Positions 44,308 to 55,640 of a stretch of 64,000 bases of DNA are shown here, piece by piece. The stretch lies in NCBI GenBank assembly GCA_015680905.1, contig CM027380.1:17750001-17814000 (forward strand). The letters are read 5' to 3'. The position numbers and the translations under genes are program-made. A model generated the notes under the pieces. The model saw only the letters and a list, made by a program, of their open reading frames with translations, made no database searches and was not told the origin of the DNA. Origin of the DNA: Coptis chinensis (taxonomy: Eukaryota > Streptophyta > Magnoliopsida > Ranunculales > Ranunculaceae). Numbering within the stretch: position 1 is the stretch's first letter; the number at the start of each line of letters is the position of its first letter.

Positions 44308-45756
44308 TTACCTTGGTGAATGGGGAGAAACAACCTCAACTTGAATGGAAGGATGCCCAAGGACTTTAGTCACCTCCAAACTACCTTGTAGTAGGGCTGC
44401 TGTTTGTGGGTTGAAAAGTAGAAGATGTTGCATGTCCTTGGGAAGCACCTTGAACACTGCTTGCAGATCACCCTTGAGCTTTTGGCACGCAACCACAGAG
44501 TCTGCACTACTGCGCCCAGAATGTTGTAACTAGAAAGTTTTAAGAAAAAAGATTATAATTTAGTATGCAAAAGGTTGTGTCATTTAAACTGATGCCTTAA
44601 ACCAGCACTACTTTAAAAAAAATTGTGTGATATAGAATTTAATGGGTTGTGTTGTTTAAACTGTTGATTGAAGCCAACCTTCCCATCTATAGAGCTTCAA
44701 AAGTCTTTTACAAACAGATATACTATGTATTTCATCAAATATTCAAACTCGTCAACAAGTGACAAGAGTAATCAGAAGAGGTAGAAAATATATTACTTGT
44801 ATCTCTACAAGTAAATGTTTTTCAATTACATTGAAAGAATCAACAATTTCCAATTCAGACATTTTCAAAAGATATTGTTGAATCTCAGTCCTCAACCTCG
44901 CCTGCCTCCATAGTCTATGTTGTTCTTGTTCAGCAACAGTGCGCCTTCTCTGGAACCATGGCATAAAGTTGTGTCCTTTCAAAAAGCGCCTGAGAATAAA
45001 AATGACCAAGACATACCAAATAAGCGATTCAGTTCCGTAGTCACTGTAATGACATGCTAAAGAAAGAAGAAAACAATAGCAAAACACTGAAAGGCATCAG
45101 CAGCTAGCAGGTCTTACCTATATAGGTCCAGCCAATTCGCCCTCATCCTTTTAGATAAGAACTTCCCAGTGCCCCGGGCTGATAAGCTCTCAAGAAATTC
45201 ATTAGCATTAAATGTAGGCAGAGGAGGAGGATCAAAGAAAGGTGAAGCTCTTTCAGAAGGCGTAGTAGCTCTCAAGTATGGGCCGAAAGGTGCAAGGAAG
45301 TTTGTTGTTAGCTCCAATAAATGTCTCTGCAGGATCTCATTGTTAACAACTGACATTGACTCCTCAACCCTTGGGGACATCCTTACGTCAATAAACCTAT
45401 TCAGGATAGCAGTGTCTGATTTGGTTGTTGCACTATATGTGCTAGCTCTAAACAGCCTCCCTATGTTCCGTCATTAGACTAAGAGAACCATCTCTCCGCA
45501 ACTTTACAGAATTCAACAAATTTGAAGGAGACAACTTCTTTAAGGACAACTGCTGCAATCCAAAACCTTCTAGCTTACTAAAGGTCTTGCATGAAAAGGA
45601 CGACTTGGGAGTTAAGGCGAGCCTGCTTGAATTAGGATCAGGGCTACCAATTGAAACAATGTGTGGTATGCACCGAAGGGACTTGAGGAAAAACAGGTTT
45701 GTTACACCTAGAACCATTGGAGAACAAACATCTTTTACACAATAATAAATATGCAC
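44308..45756 (-). pseudogene. Captured DENND6-like (DENN domain) gene fragment, 3' exons
   Basis: Four exon-like blocks encode the C-terminal third of a plant DENND6/AFI1-type protein: PMVLGVTNLFFLKSLRCIPH and GFGLQQLSLKKLSPSNLLNS (45735-45480), MSPRVEESMSVVNNEILQRH to GKFLSKRMRANWLDLYR (45380-45114), FMPWFQRRRTVAEQEQHRLW (about 44998-44815), and VACQKLKGDLQAVFKVLPKD to the natural-looking stop at 44308. Introns remain between them, so genomic DNA, not mRNA, was captured. The first block meets a stop after LMTEHREAV, needing a frameshift to continue. DENN proteins are exchange factors for Rab GTPases in membrane traffic. The fragment lies between helicase and Helitron 3' end, the usual place for captured genes. 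Confidence 0.85.
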
Positions 45757-45819
45757 AAAAAAGAGAACAAACTGTGTATAGAGTTCACTTACGGCAATTC
45801 ATAATCTAATTACTTACCA

Positions 45820-46160
45820 ATAAGAGTGCAATGAGGAATGGTCTGACCATGTGACTCGGGTATTGTTAAAGCAAATCCTAGACGAATCAGAATCTGTTTT
45901 CCAATGAAATCAAATAGAACATGTGTAAGACAGTTGTTTTGTGTATATATATACCTGAGACAATATATAGAGAAGAGGACAATACCTGAGACATGTCAAT
46001 GCACATTGGAATTAAATAACTTGAACACGTCAGTGTAAACCACATTCCTTGTAAAAGTCCCTGAGTAACCTTTCTGGTATCCTTTTATAACTAACACTTT
46101 AGTCGTCTGTCTTGATACACCTCTTGAGAGAGCTACATAGAGTTGCCAATGAATGAAACT
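45820..46160 (-). pseudogene. Extra, reordered fragments of helicase C-terminus
   Basis: Minus-strand 46160-46010 encodes ALSRGVSRQTTKVLV, and 45910-45830 encodes QILIRLGFALTIPESHGQT. Both duplicate parts of the helicase end at 46849-46373 (LSRGVSRHMTKVLV; QFPIRLSFALTIHKAQGQT) but in the opposite order, so a local duplication was followed by deletion or the pieces come from a second round of insertion. Confidence 0.7.
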
Positions 46161-46372
46161 TCACAATGACAACATGTTTGTTCAGTACAGACTACACATA
46201 ACATAAAACAACAACAACAACAATGTCCATATATAAGAGTTGTGAACATAGGTTGTTTTTTATAAGTATAGAGAAGCTTCACTTACAGCAGAAAAAAAGA
46301 TAGTGACCTCTGAGAGATATCATTGTGATATGGAGTTAAATGAGGAGAACACATCAGTGTAGACCACATTTC

Positions 46373-48231
46373 TCATGAAAGTTCCCAAGTAACCTGGTTG
46401 GTTTCCTTTTTGACCAATACCTTGGTCATGTGTCTTGATACACCTCTTGACAGTGCCACATAGAGTTGGATATGACTGAATACATGATCAGGTAAGTAAA
46501 CACCAACGTGAGGCAATGTTTGCCCTTGAGCTTTATGTATGGTCAAAGCAAAACTCAAACGAATCGGAAACTGCTTTCTTATCATATTGAATGGAAGCTT
46601 CAGATCCTCGCTAGGCTTCAGGGGTATACGGTGCAAGAAAGCGGGTGCACCTTTAAAACCACATGTAGCAATCTCTGCATGAATTAAGTTCGGTAGAAAA
46701 GAGTGGCATATTAACCTTGTTCCATTGCACAACCCATTTTTGGGATCAATGTTTCTGATAAGCATTATCGGTGATCTTATCTTCAAAGTCAATATATGAG
46801 GAGGCAACCCACCTGGATTAATAGAGTTAAACAACTCCGGTTGGTACAAATGGCGTTCATCATTCTCAACATGATCAAATGAGTAGTATGTGACTTCATC
46901 TCCTTGAAAATTTTGAATAACATGCTCGTTTATACGATCAGCAGCATCATTGGTTGGAGTAATGAGAGCCCGCTAGACTACATAATTTATATTGCCTGCA
47001 TTTTCTTGTAAGTCTGGGAACACACTGTCTATTAGCCGAGTCAAAGAGTGATCATCCACTCATGGTACGACCATGTCATCAGGTATCTTTATCATATCAC
47101 CATTGATACATGTCTCAATGCCGTCTCCTATACGTAGTAAAAGATCAAAAATGAAGGATCTTCCAATGCACGCATATTCACTCTAAGACGGATGACTTTT
47201 ACATAGTTCCATAAATCTGATTTTGTTACGCATGCATCTATAGTTTGTGCTATTGTACCTTTATTTATAATAGGTAGCGTTTGGCGAAAGTCACCACCCA
47301 TCACCAAAACTTTACCACCAAAAGGATTTTCAACATCCATGATATCTCTCAAGGTTCTGTCCAAAGCCTCAAATGCGTGATAATGGGTCATTGTAGCTTC
47401 ATCCCAAATGATAATAGAGGATTCTCGCAGCAATTCAGCCAAGGGAGAATGCTTACTTATATTACACGTGGATGTTGATAGTAGATTTATAGGTATTTTA
47501 AACCTTGAGTGTGTTGTACGACCTTCTGGAAACATTGTGGCAGCAATACCAGAGCTGGATGTAGCAATTGCTATGCGACCCTCATTCCTCAAATAGGCTA
47601 AGATCGACCGATATAGAAATGTTTTCCCAATGCCTCCTGGTCCATCAATAAAATAAACAGAACTTTTGTTACGTTCAACTGATTGTATAATAGTGTCAAA
47701 AGCAATCCGCTGATCAGGATTCAAACTTTGAATATATGCCAAGTCTTCAGGTGGTATAGGTACTCGGTGCTCCTCCATAATTATGTTGAAGTTCGAAGTG
47801 CACCGAATGCATGTTTCTGATATGCACGGTAAATCAAAATCTGAAATAGATTTGTTGTATTGGGACAACAATGAATTCAATTCTGTGAGCAAACGATTCG
47901 TCTTGTGAGTGGAGCAAGTTGTAGAAGAGAAATCTTCTGCCATATAGTTGTGGAACTCATTCCATAAAGCATGAACACCCACTGGCTGGCAATGTATTAA
48001 AATAGTGACAAAGCATCGTCTGAGTGCTGAAGGCATATGAATAGTAGCTGCTTCTAACAACGACTCCCTTATTGCATTATCACTTTCAACTAAACCCAAT
48101 CTCTCAGCAGCTTCTTTAAATGTTGAGCACTTGTAAGAGTGAACGGTCTTTAAGTCATCGAAAGAGGTTGGGCCTCTAACATGGTCAAGCAACAATTTTA
48201 AGTAAAATCTTTCTCCTTTGGAAGGTGACAC
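46373..48231 (-). pseudogene. Helitron PIF1-like helicase domain
   Basis: The open piece 48231-47128 (367 residues) starts inside the conserved VSPSKGERFYLKLLL segment, directly at the edge of the CACTA-like insertion. It carries Walker A (FIDGPGGIGKTFLYRS, about residue 195), then ATSSSGIAATMFPEGRTTHS, the DEAT Walker B box in IIIWDEATM and VMGGDFRQTLPI. The second piece 46849-46373 has the C-terminal motifs NGTRLIC, SFALTIHKAQGQT and LYVALSRGVSR. Between them a stop near 46975 and frameshifts break the chain. The helicase would unwind the element during rolling-circle transposition. The RepHel frame continues beyond the insertion at 60780. Confidence 0.93.
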
Positions 48232-48234
48232 AGT

Positions 48235-48900
48235 GTGTCACTTTTTAAGTGACACAAGAAGTCACTTGTGTCACTTTTGAAACTAATTCTGAAGTGACCT
48301 ATAAGCCCCCGACACATAAAGTTCTACCAAAAGTGACATAAAATCCTTACTAAATGTGTCACTTTTTGTTAATAAAATTGACACTTAAGAATAACCTCTT
48401 GTGTCACTTTTAAGAAAGAGTGTCACAGTGCTTGTCAAAAATGACACTAGTTGTATCAGTTTTGGACCAGAATGGGACATAATTTAATCAAAAGTGACAT
48501 ATTAAGTATACTAGTTGTGTCACTTTTGGACCAGAGTGAGACATAAGTACGTCAAAAGTGACACATTAAGTATACTAGTTGTGTCACTTTTGGACCAGAG
48601 TGAGACACAAAGTCGTCAAAAAAAGTGACACATTAAGTATACTAGTTGTGTCACTTTTAGACCAGAGTGAGACACAAGTACGTCAAAAGTGACACATTAA
48701 GTATACTAGTTGTGTCACTTTTAGACCAGAGTGAGACACAAGTACGTCAAAAGCGACACAAAAGCCTTTTACTTCTTGTGTCACTTTTAGGAATCAACTC
48801 CATGTAACTCGTATGAAAAAGAAAAGCAACACATAAGAGTGGTCATTTGTGTCACTTTTAATAGATATTATGTCTCTTTTTCCAAAAGTGAGACAAATGA
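48235..48900. repeat. Left subterminal GTGTCAC repeat block with 64-bp tandem units
   Basis: GTGTCACTTTT and AAAAGTGACAC alternate in both directions. Between about 48430 and 48760 they form a tandem array of roughly 64-bp units, each with ATTAAGTATACTAGTTGTGT and GACCAGAGTGAGACA, at least four near-identical copies. Confidence 0.92.
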
Positions 48901-50149
48901 AAATAATTTTTTTTTTAAACTTTTTTTCATTTTTATATTCGATCGTATTCATTTCTCAACCTGCATCCTATACGTCATAACCAAAATCTCATTAACCTGC
49001 TTTACGACATAAACAACATCCACATAAATTTATCAAAACATCACAACCAAAATCATTTTAACCTGCTTTATGATATGGAAACAACATCCACTCGAGAAGA
49101 AAGAAACAACATTCAAAACAATTAACTTCTATTGATTTCATAGATCAACCAAGTATTTATCATCTAGTTTGACTCCCAACAAAATAAATCATTCCTATAC
49201 CAAAAGAATCACAATAAAATAATAAAAACAATAATTATGTGACGCTAACGTTATCCTAGCTATATCTTAGCTTGTTGTGCGCACTTCCAACACCAAAAAA
49301 CCTAGCTGCCATCTATTCATCTGTTAATCGATTTATGCATCTGCATCACGAAGTCCTCATTCCACTATGACTATACAAAATTAAAGAGCAAGTGAATGAA
49401 AGAAAGGTATGGTATATTGCACAAGTAAGAAAAAAAAATTGATAAAAACAATATACGTTAGCAGTAAGTAACTCTGGTTCTACCATATCTTATCACGTTA
49501 GCAAAGGATGCAATGAATAGTTGTGAATCAAATTAGCTCAAATAATTGAGTAAACAACAAAGTCACTCCACATTGTTACACAAGTAACCAGAAGTTATAT
49601 TTTCGTTCAGCTATATGCTTCAAATATCAAAACATGCAAGTAATAAGTTATTATAAGAAGATGCAAACAACGAAAAAAAATGGCATGATAGTGTTTTAAG
49701 GTACCATATCAAGTACTTATAGCTTGGTTAACCGAAGGCATAGTCCTTACCCGTTCTGCACCAACGGCATATCTTGGTTAACTTAGGATTCCATGAACTT
49801 ATGAGGCCATCTCCATGTGTTCAGCCCACTCAACAATTGTGCATTGGTCACAATCCCTTTTGCTTGGGTATAAATAAATGGATTCTATTACCCTGGAAAA
49901 AAAAGTACTACTTTCTGGAAAAAGCTTTGGGCATATAGGCTATTAAAATTAGTAAAGGCAAACTAGAAACTAATGGTTTTACCTTAAGAAAAGCAGTGAT
50001 CATACACAAAGTTCATGCGCACCCTCAAGTCTAATCGTTATCCTGTATTTCTCTTGTGCAAGCTTAGCATCCCAACATCTTATAAACCTACAAGTCCAAT
50101 CGTTATGCATGTTAAGAACATGCAAGGGCATTAAAAAGAAAAATATATA
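48901..50149. other. CACTA-like element interior without recognised gene
   Basis: AT-rich. Sequence on the minus strand down to about 50000 may be decayed continuation of the NBS1 fragment, but no exon is convincing. The rest shows no gene, TIR or repeat. Confidence 0.4.
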
Positions 50150-51971
50150 TGTGGCGAGTTGCAGTAAACAACTAGGAATTTCAGTCCGAATTTTTTTCTC
50201 TACAATCACTTGAGTGTCATAAATTATGGGTACAGAAGTAATTATACATAAAGTGTAGTTGCACTAGAGAAGCAAAGAAAAATATAAAAAGGTGGCTAAA
50301 TAAAGACTTAAGATACACTTCTATTCATTTTATAGCTCATTTATAGAAAGGTAGTACCCTCAACTTTGAGGGGTTACTAGGTCGCGAAATAAAACTAAGC
50401 TATCAGAAAGATGACCAATCCACTAATGTCTCTGGTTAGAAAGGGACCAATTTCCAATTAAATGTCATTTTCTTTCTTTTTCTCTGGAATTGAATCCTTT
50501 GAGAGATTTGAGTTTAGTAGTGGAAGATTTCTATTAAAAACTTTTAAAAAAAAAAAATGTGTTTCAATAATTGAAAGAATTTCATTAAACACGAGAAAAA
50601 CAACACCCTAAACTAATGAACCATTAAATATGAATTAACTTATTACCAACTGAAGAAAAGGAAGCATCTTCTTGTAATCCCTAGTATAGGAATGTACATG
50701 AAAGATACAAGAAAATACGTGTATGTGTGTTAGATATTAGCCAACTTTTAAGAACAACACGTTTTTGGGCCACAATAGCATCAAGTAAATCTTCTTTAAT
50801 GGGCATGGACTCATCAACAAGAACATGTACGTGTGCACTTTTCCTTCCAACTATGAGTAATTCCAGCACCTACACAAAATACACAAAATTAGTAAAGTAC
50901 CAACTTATAGAATTCTAAGCAATGTATGCCAAAATTTGTTTTTTGGTTATGAGAGGAACAAATGTTAAAGAAACTCTGGCCAAAGTACTTGCAATATATG
51001 AATGGAACTTAATGTCACGTCTATTGCTTCTAAAAATTGCCAATTATGCTAAACGCAACTGGTAAAACTTAAAAACTTGAAATGATTTACATTCCAAAAA
51101 TATAGTTGAGAAGGGAATCGTCTATGGAGTTTACAAAAACAACACGATAAAAAGAGGAAAACACTAGTGGGCAATGGTTCAAGGTTAAACCATAATTGAG
51201 AAGCACCAAAAAAAAAGTGTAGTAAGTATGCGTTTGGTTGTGCATTAATATAATAGTTATACCAAGATATTGTAACGTAAAAATATAATATGTTTAGCAC
51301 CTTACTGGTAAATTTTAAAACAAGAGCATAACCAAGTTTATATTCAAATGAAGGTAATAGTAGCTAATAAAATAACAAGTTAGTCAAAAGACATGCAAAT
51401 CCTCACTACAGATATAAACTAAAACTAGAAAGACCAACTCTAGTGATAATACTAACCTATAGACGATACATCTTCTTGAAGAGAACGTTCCATACGATTA
51501 GCCTTTGATCTGTACACAAAAAATACAAGTAGAACAAAAAAGAATGAACCTGAAAGAGAAACATTGTTTGTTGCCAAAAGAAAATAAGAAACAATTAGCT
51601 TACAGAAGACCTACCACTCCCACACTCCCAAAATGTCCTAAACCTACAAAATTAAGCTTGCTAAAAGTCAAATTTGTAGTAAAGTATACGTAAGTCATAC
51701 AATCACTTGTAGGTGGCATTACCGGTTCCAAATGATATATGGTCCCCATCTTTTATAGGGGCCTCCTTGTTTGGATACTCACCAACTTTTGTCTTTGATC
51801 TAGATTTCTTGTTTAGAAATGTTCCATATTTTGAGCAATCTTTGATGCGAACTTTAGTGGAAAAGCTAGTTGATCTTCTCTGTAGAGGATCCAATGAAAT
51901 CATTGAATCAATAACTACCTCCGCATGAACTCGGGATACTCCTTTATCTGTATTAATAATTACATCGCAAC
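50150..51971 (-). pseudogene. NBS1: Captured NBS1 (nibrin) gene fragment
   Basis: Exon 51971-51707 follows a TTGCAG acceptor and encodes GCDVIINTDKGVSRVHAEVV, then VRIKDCSKYGTFLNKK and DGDHISFGTGNATYK: an FHA domain of the plant NBS1 type, ending at a GT donor. Exon 51549-51457 encodes FFVYRSKANRMERSLQEDVS and ends TATAG/GTTAGT. Exon from 50869 starts AGITHSWKEK and continues, after a 4-base insertion (CGTA near 50833), as HVLVDESMPIKEDLLDAIVA and VVLKSWL, the first BRCT region. A last piece from 50200 begins EKKIRTEIPS. The first exon and the rest of the gene are absent. NBS1 is part of the MRE11-RAD50-NBS1 DNA break complex. Introns show that genomic DNA was captured. Confidence 0.85.
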
Positions 51972-53154
51972 CTGCAAGAGACTATTGTTATGATCAATTA
52001 GTCCTAACAGCGCATTACAAATAATCACTGCAACAAGGAATCTTCTACAATGGACATGTCCTAGACTCTAGAGAAAAACTTTCAAGCAGTTTCCTTTTGT
52101 GAATTCCAATCTTGAACCAAAATTCAGAGAACCAAAACTACATAAACATTGAATTCGACCTTTGAATCCTCAGCTACAATAATAAAACCAAAGAAGAAAC
52201 TAGATTGTCTTACTAATTTGTCATATCATAATTCATACCTTTATTAGTCGACAAAAAAACAGCGTGAAATTGAACTTAACTCAAAGTTCAGTAAAGTTGA
52301 ACTTTGTAAACTCAAAGTGATCAAACAAAAGGTAAAATTTACACAAAATACGAATAACCGATCAATACCCTAGAACTCCCTGAATAGAGAAATAAGTTGA
52401 GGTGAGGAAATAGAAGGAGTACCTTAGAAATTCAACTTAAGTTTTTTGAATTTGTACTGAAGTCGGACACATGTCATTAGGATTTTAAAAATAGAATGAG
52501 CTGAAAAAAATTTGGCAAGAAAATATATATGTGCTGGAACACTTTTCCTCCTTAAATCAGTGTAAAAATGCATTTGCAACGGTCGAGCTTGATTTCAAAG
52601 CTCGGCGCCTAAAACTTAAAAGTGACAATTCGTTAAATAGTTCATAATGTTGAATGAATTAATGATATAAACAAATGAAAAGTGAAGATATCTCTCAATA
52701 GGAAACAAAAATGAATGTTTTAGGAGAAAACTCAGTATAATTCCATTCCGTCAAGGTCGACTTGAGCTTATTAGTTCCTATCAGATTGACATACTAAAAA
52801 CACATGCAAAATCAAACTAGAGCATCATTGCATACATCAGTTCCACTTGACAAGGACCAAAACCTATACAGATGGCATTGCCTCTTTTTCATCAAAATCA
52901 GGTCAGATGGAATCAACATAACACACTGTAATAATCAGGATCTGTAGTTCTAGGACACTGTAGAATGAACTCTGTCATAGACAATGGCTCTGAAGTTGGG
53001 TGGAAATTCTCCGTTGATGGAGCATTCTCCAAACTGAAATGTTCACATTTCTCACTTTAGGAGATGGATTCTAAAGCAGATAGGTACTTTGGTTTTACTT
53101 GTCTAGGAATAATACTCTATACCTTGAAAGTGAGATTTCAAGGAGACAATATTG
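51972..53154. other. CACTA-like element interior between NBS1 fragment and copia element
   Basis: The part just above 51971 is the NBS1 intron 1 side. No exon 1 of NBS1 is recognised up to 52450. The rest shows no gene or repeat I can name. Confidence 0.4.
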
Positions 53155-53159
53155 GATAT

Positions 53160-53724
53160 TGTAGAGAAAAAAAGTTTTTCTTTGTTTTTCACGCTCGAGT
53201 GCGCTTCTTTCGCTCGAGAGTGGGCGACCAATTCTCATGCTCCAAGTGTTTTGGCGACCAGCTCAATGAAGCGCCAGCCTCGGAGTCCTTTTTTTGGGCT
53301 TCACTCTAAGAATCGCGATTTTGGTTTTTTGGTATAAAAACAAAATCAGTTTTTTGGAAAATCTAACTTTTCCAAAACCAAGAAAGAGAGAGATTAGAAG
53401 AGAGCAATTCTTTGTGAGTTGAGTATTCATTCTTTGTGAGTGAATTGAGAGACTTGTAATCTGTTACTCCGGACATCTAGTAAAGCTTAGAACTCGTAGT
53501 GTGGACGTAGGCAAATTGCCGAACCACGATATATCTCGTCTTGTGGTTTGTTCTTCTTTTACATTAATTGTTTTACTTTATATGCTTGTTATTTGATATT
53601 GAGAAATGTTGGGATATTGCTTAGAGGGTGTTGAAGTCTTGTCTATTGAGAAGGATCGATCCTTGTGTTGGATTGATCCGTTTGTTATGGGTAACATTGT
53701 TTTCGCAATCATATATTCACAATA
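53160..53724 (+). repeat. 5' LTR of copia element
   Basis: Starts TGTAGAG and ends TTCACAATA (the final TA replaces the CA of the other LTR). TTGGTATAAAAAC near 53329 is a likely TATA box. From about 53320 on it is nearly identical with the 3' LTR, but 53190-53300 differs strongly from 57750-57870. Confidence 0.95.
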
Positions 53725-53726
53725 AT

Positions 53727-53739
53727 TGGTATCAGAGCC
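53727..53739 (+). other. Primer binding site, initiator tRNA-Met
   Basis: TGGTATCAGAGCC lies two bases after the 5' LTR, the standard plant copia primer site. Confidence 0.95.
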
Positions 53740-53851
53740 TAGGTATACAACCTAGGATTTTGAGTTTAGTGCTCGAAATTTGTGTAGACAAGGTGTTCGA
53801 TTAAATTCCGAGGTGAAATATTTTTTTGGGTTATTGTGTGTAACTTGAAAG

Positions 53852-54586
53852 ATGGCTCCCAAGATGTCAAACGCAAGGTTTGAAGTAGAGAAGTTTAATG
53901 GGAAGAATAACTTTGGGATTTGGCAAGTCCAAGTAAAGGACATCCTCATCCAACAAGGTTTGCACAAGGCTTTAAAGGGGATTAAATCTAAAGCGGCGAG
54001 TATGAGTAATGATGATTGGGAAGAGTTCGATCTTCAGGCTTGTTCATCAATCCGGTTATGTCTTGCTAATGAGGTCATGTATAGTGTGATGGGAGAAAAT
54101 ATCACTGCTGGTATTTGGCTCAAACTAGAGTCTATGTATATGACCAAGATCATGATGAACAAGATGTACCTTAAGAAGTGTCTTTATCGGTAGATGATGG
54201 TCGATGTTTCAACGATGCAAGAGCACGTTAGTGAGTTCTGTCGACGTCTAGCGGATTATTTGAATGTTGGTATGAAGATGGATGATGAGGATCAAGCGGC
54301 ATGTTTAATATTCTCCTTGCTAGAAAGCTATAAGCATCTAATGACTACATTCATGAACAGAGAAGTCGTCGATCTTGACGAAGTTCAGAGTGCACTTCTT
54401 TCTTATGAGTTGATGAAGAAGACACGTGTAGAGAATAGCATTGATGCAGGTCAGGGGCTAGTGGCAAGAGGAAATTCGTATGAACAGAATTATTCAAGTA
54501 ATGAGAATTCTAGGTCCAAGTCAAAGAAGCCTTTAAAACATGTACAGTGCTACAATTGCAATGAAAAGGGACATTACGCAAAGTAA
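53852..54586 (+). pseudogene. Copia gag with internal stop
   Basis: The frame starts MAPKMSNARFEVEKFNGKNN, followed by FGIWQVQVKDIL, the usual copia gag opening. A TAG at 54191-54193 stops it after YLKKCLYR; translation would have to resume at MMVDVSTMQEH. The second half has the UBN2-type region FCRRLADYLNVG and ends in a zinc knuckle [12 protein letters not shown], after which a stop cuts off the last cysteine. The product would be the particle protein. Confidence 0.9.
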
Positions 54587-54693
54587 TTGTCCTCACCAAG
54601 AAAGAGAACAAGAGATGGTCGGGAAGAAAGGTAAAGGCAAAAATTGAGGCAAATTATGCTTGGTGCTCACGAGAGGATGAGTTCAGGTCTCGT

Positions 54694-55640
54694 GTGTCCA
54701 CACAAGACTATATGACCGAAAGGTGGATTCTTGATTCCAGATGTTCCTATCATATGTGCCCGAATAGAAAGTGGTTTACTTCTTATGAGAGCATTGATGG
54801 TGGTTCCGTTTTAATGGGTAATGACGTTGCTTGTAAGATGGTAGGAATTGGAACTATACGGGTCAAGATGTATGATGGTGTAGTGAGGACTTTAACCGAT
54901 GTGAGACATGTTCCTGAGCTAAAGAAAAGTCTTATTTCTCTTGGTACCTTGGACTCCAAAGGCCACAAGTTTGTGGGTGAAGGTGGAGTCCTAAATATTG
55001 TTAATGGCTCTTTAGTTGTTATGAAGGGTCAAAAATATGGAACCTTGTATACTCTGATAGGTAGTATGGTGATAGGCGATATAGCAGTGGGTGCATGTAG
55101 TAATGATTCTGAGTGCACTAAGATATGGCATATGCGTTTAGGGCATATGAGTGAAAAGGGTTTGTCTGAGTTGTGCAAGCGAAGGTTCTTGAAGGACTTG
55201 AAGAAGCCAAGTATGGGGTTCCGCGGAGCATTAGCGTCTATGGGAAGCGATCTGCAGAGTCAAGTTCAAGTCAAGCAAGCATACGACAACAGGCATCCTT
55301 GACTATGTGCATACGGATGTTTGGGGACCCTCCAGGGTGGCTTCCAAGGGAGGTAACCGCTATTATGTCTCATTCATTGATGATCATACTCGCTATGTGT
55401 GGGTGTATATGATGAAATCGAAAGATGAAGTGTTTGAGACATTTAAGAAGTGGAAGGCAAGGGTTGAGAATCGCACAGATAGGAAGGTAAAGACATTACG
55501 GTCTGACAATGGTACTGAGTATACCTATGGACCTTTCCAAGAGTTCTCGGCGCAACTGACAGGGAATTGCCGGATTAATCGGATGACCGGGGCACGCCAC
55601 ACGCAGAATGGAATGGCGAGGATGGATGAATAGAACTTTG
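54694..55640 (+). pseudogene. Copia protease and integrase, broken
   Basis: The protease starts with [12 protein letters not shown]; the active site in relatives is D-S-G/A, so Gly is changed to Arg. GIGTIRVKM and [17 protein letters not shown] follow. The pre-integrase part [17 protein letters not shown] is intact, but a frameshift (about 55200-55300) leads to the integrase core in another frame: HTDVWGPSRVASKGG, YYVSFIDDHTRYVWVYMM and LRSDNGTEY with the catalytic Asp residues. The third catalytic residue is in a stretch with a stop near 55631. Confidence 0.9.

Noticed and set aside
48430..48760. CRISPR-like array of GTGTCAC repeats
   Set aside because: The 64-bp units are tandem and nearly identical with no spacers; they fit CACTA subterminal repeats.
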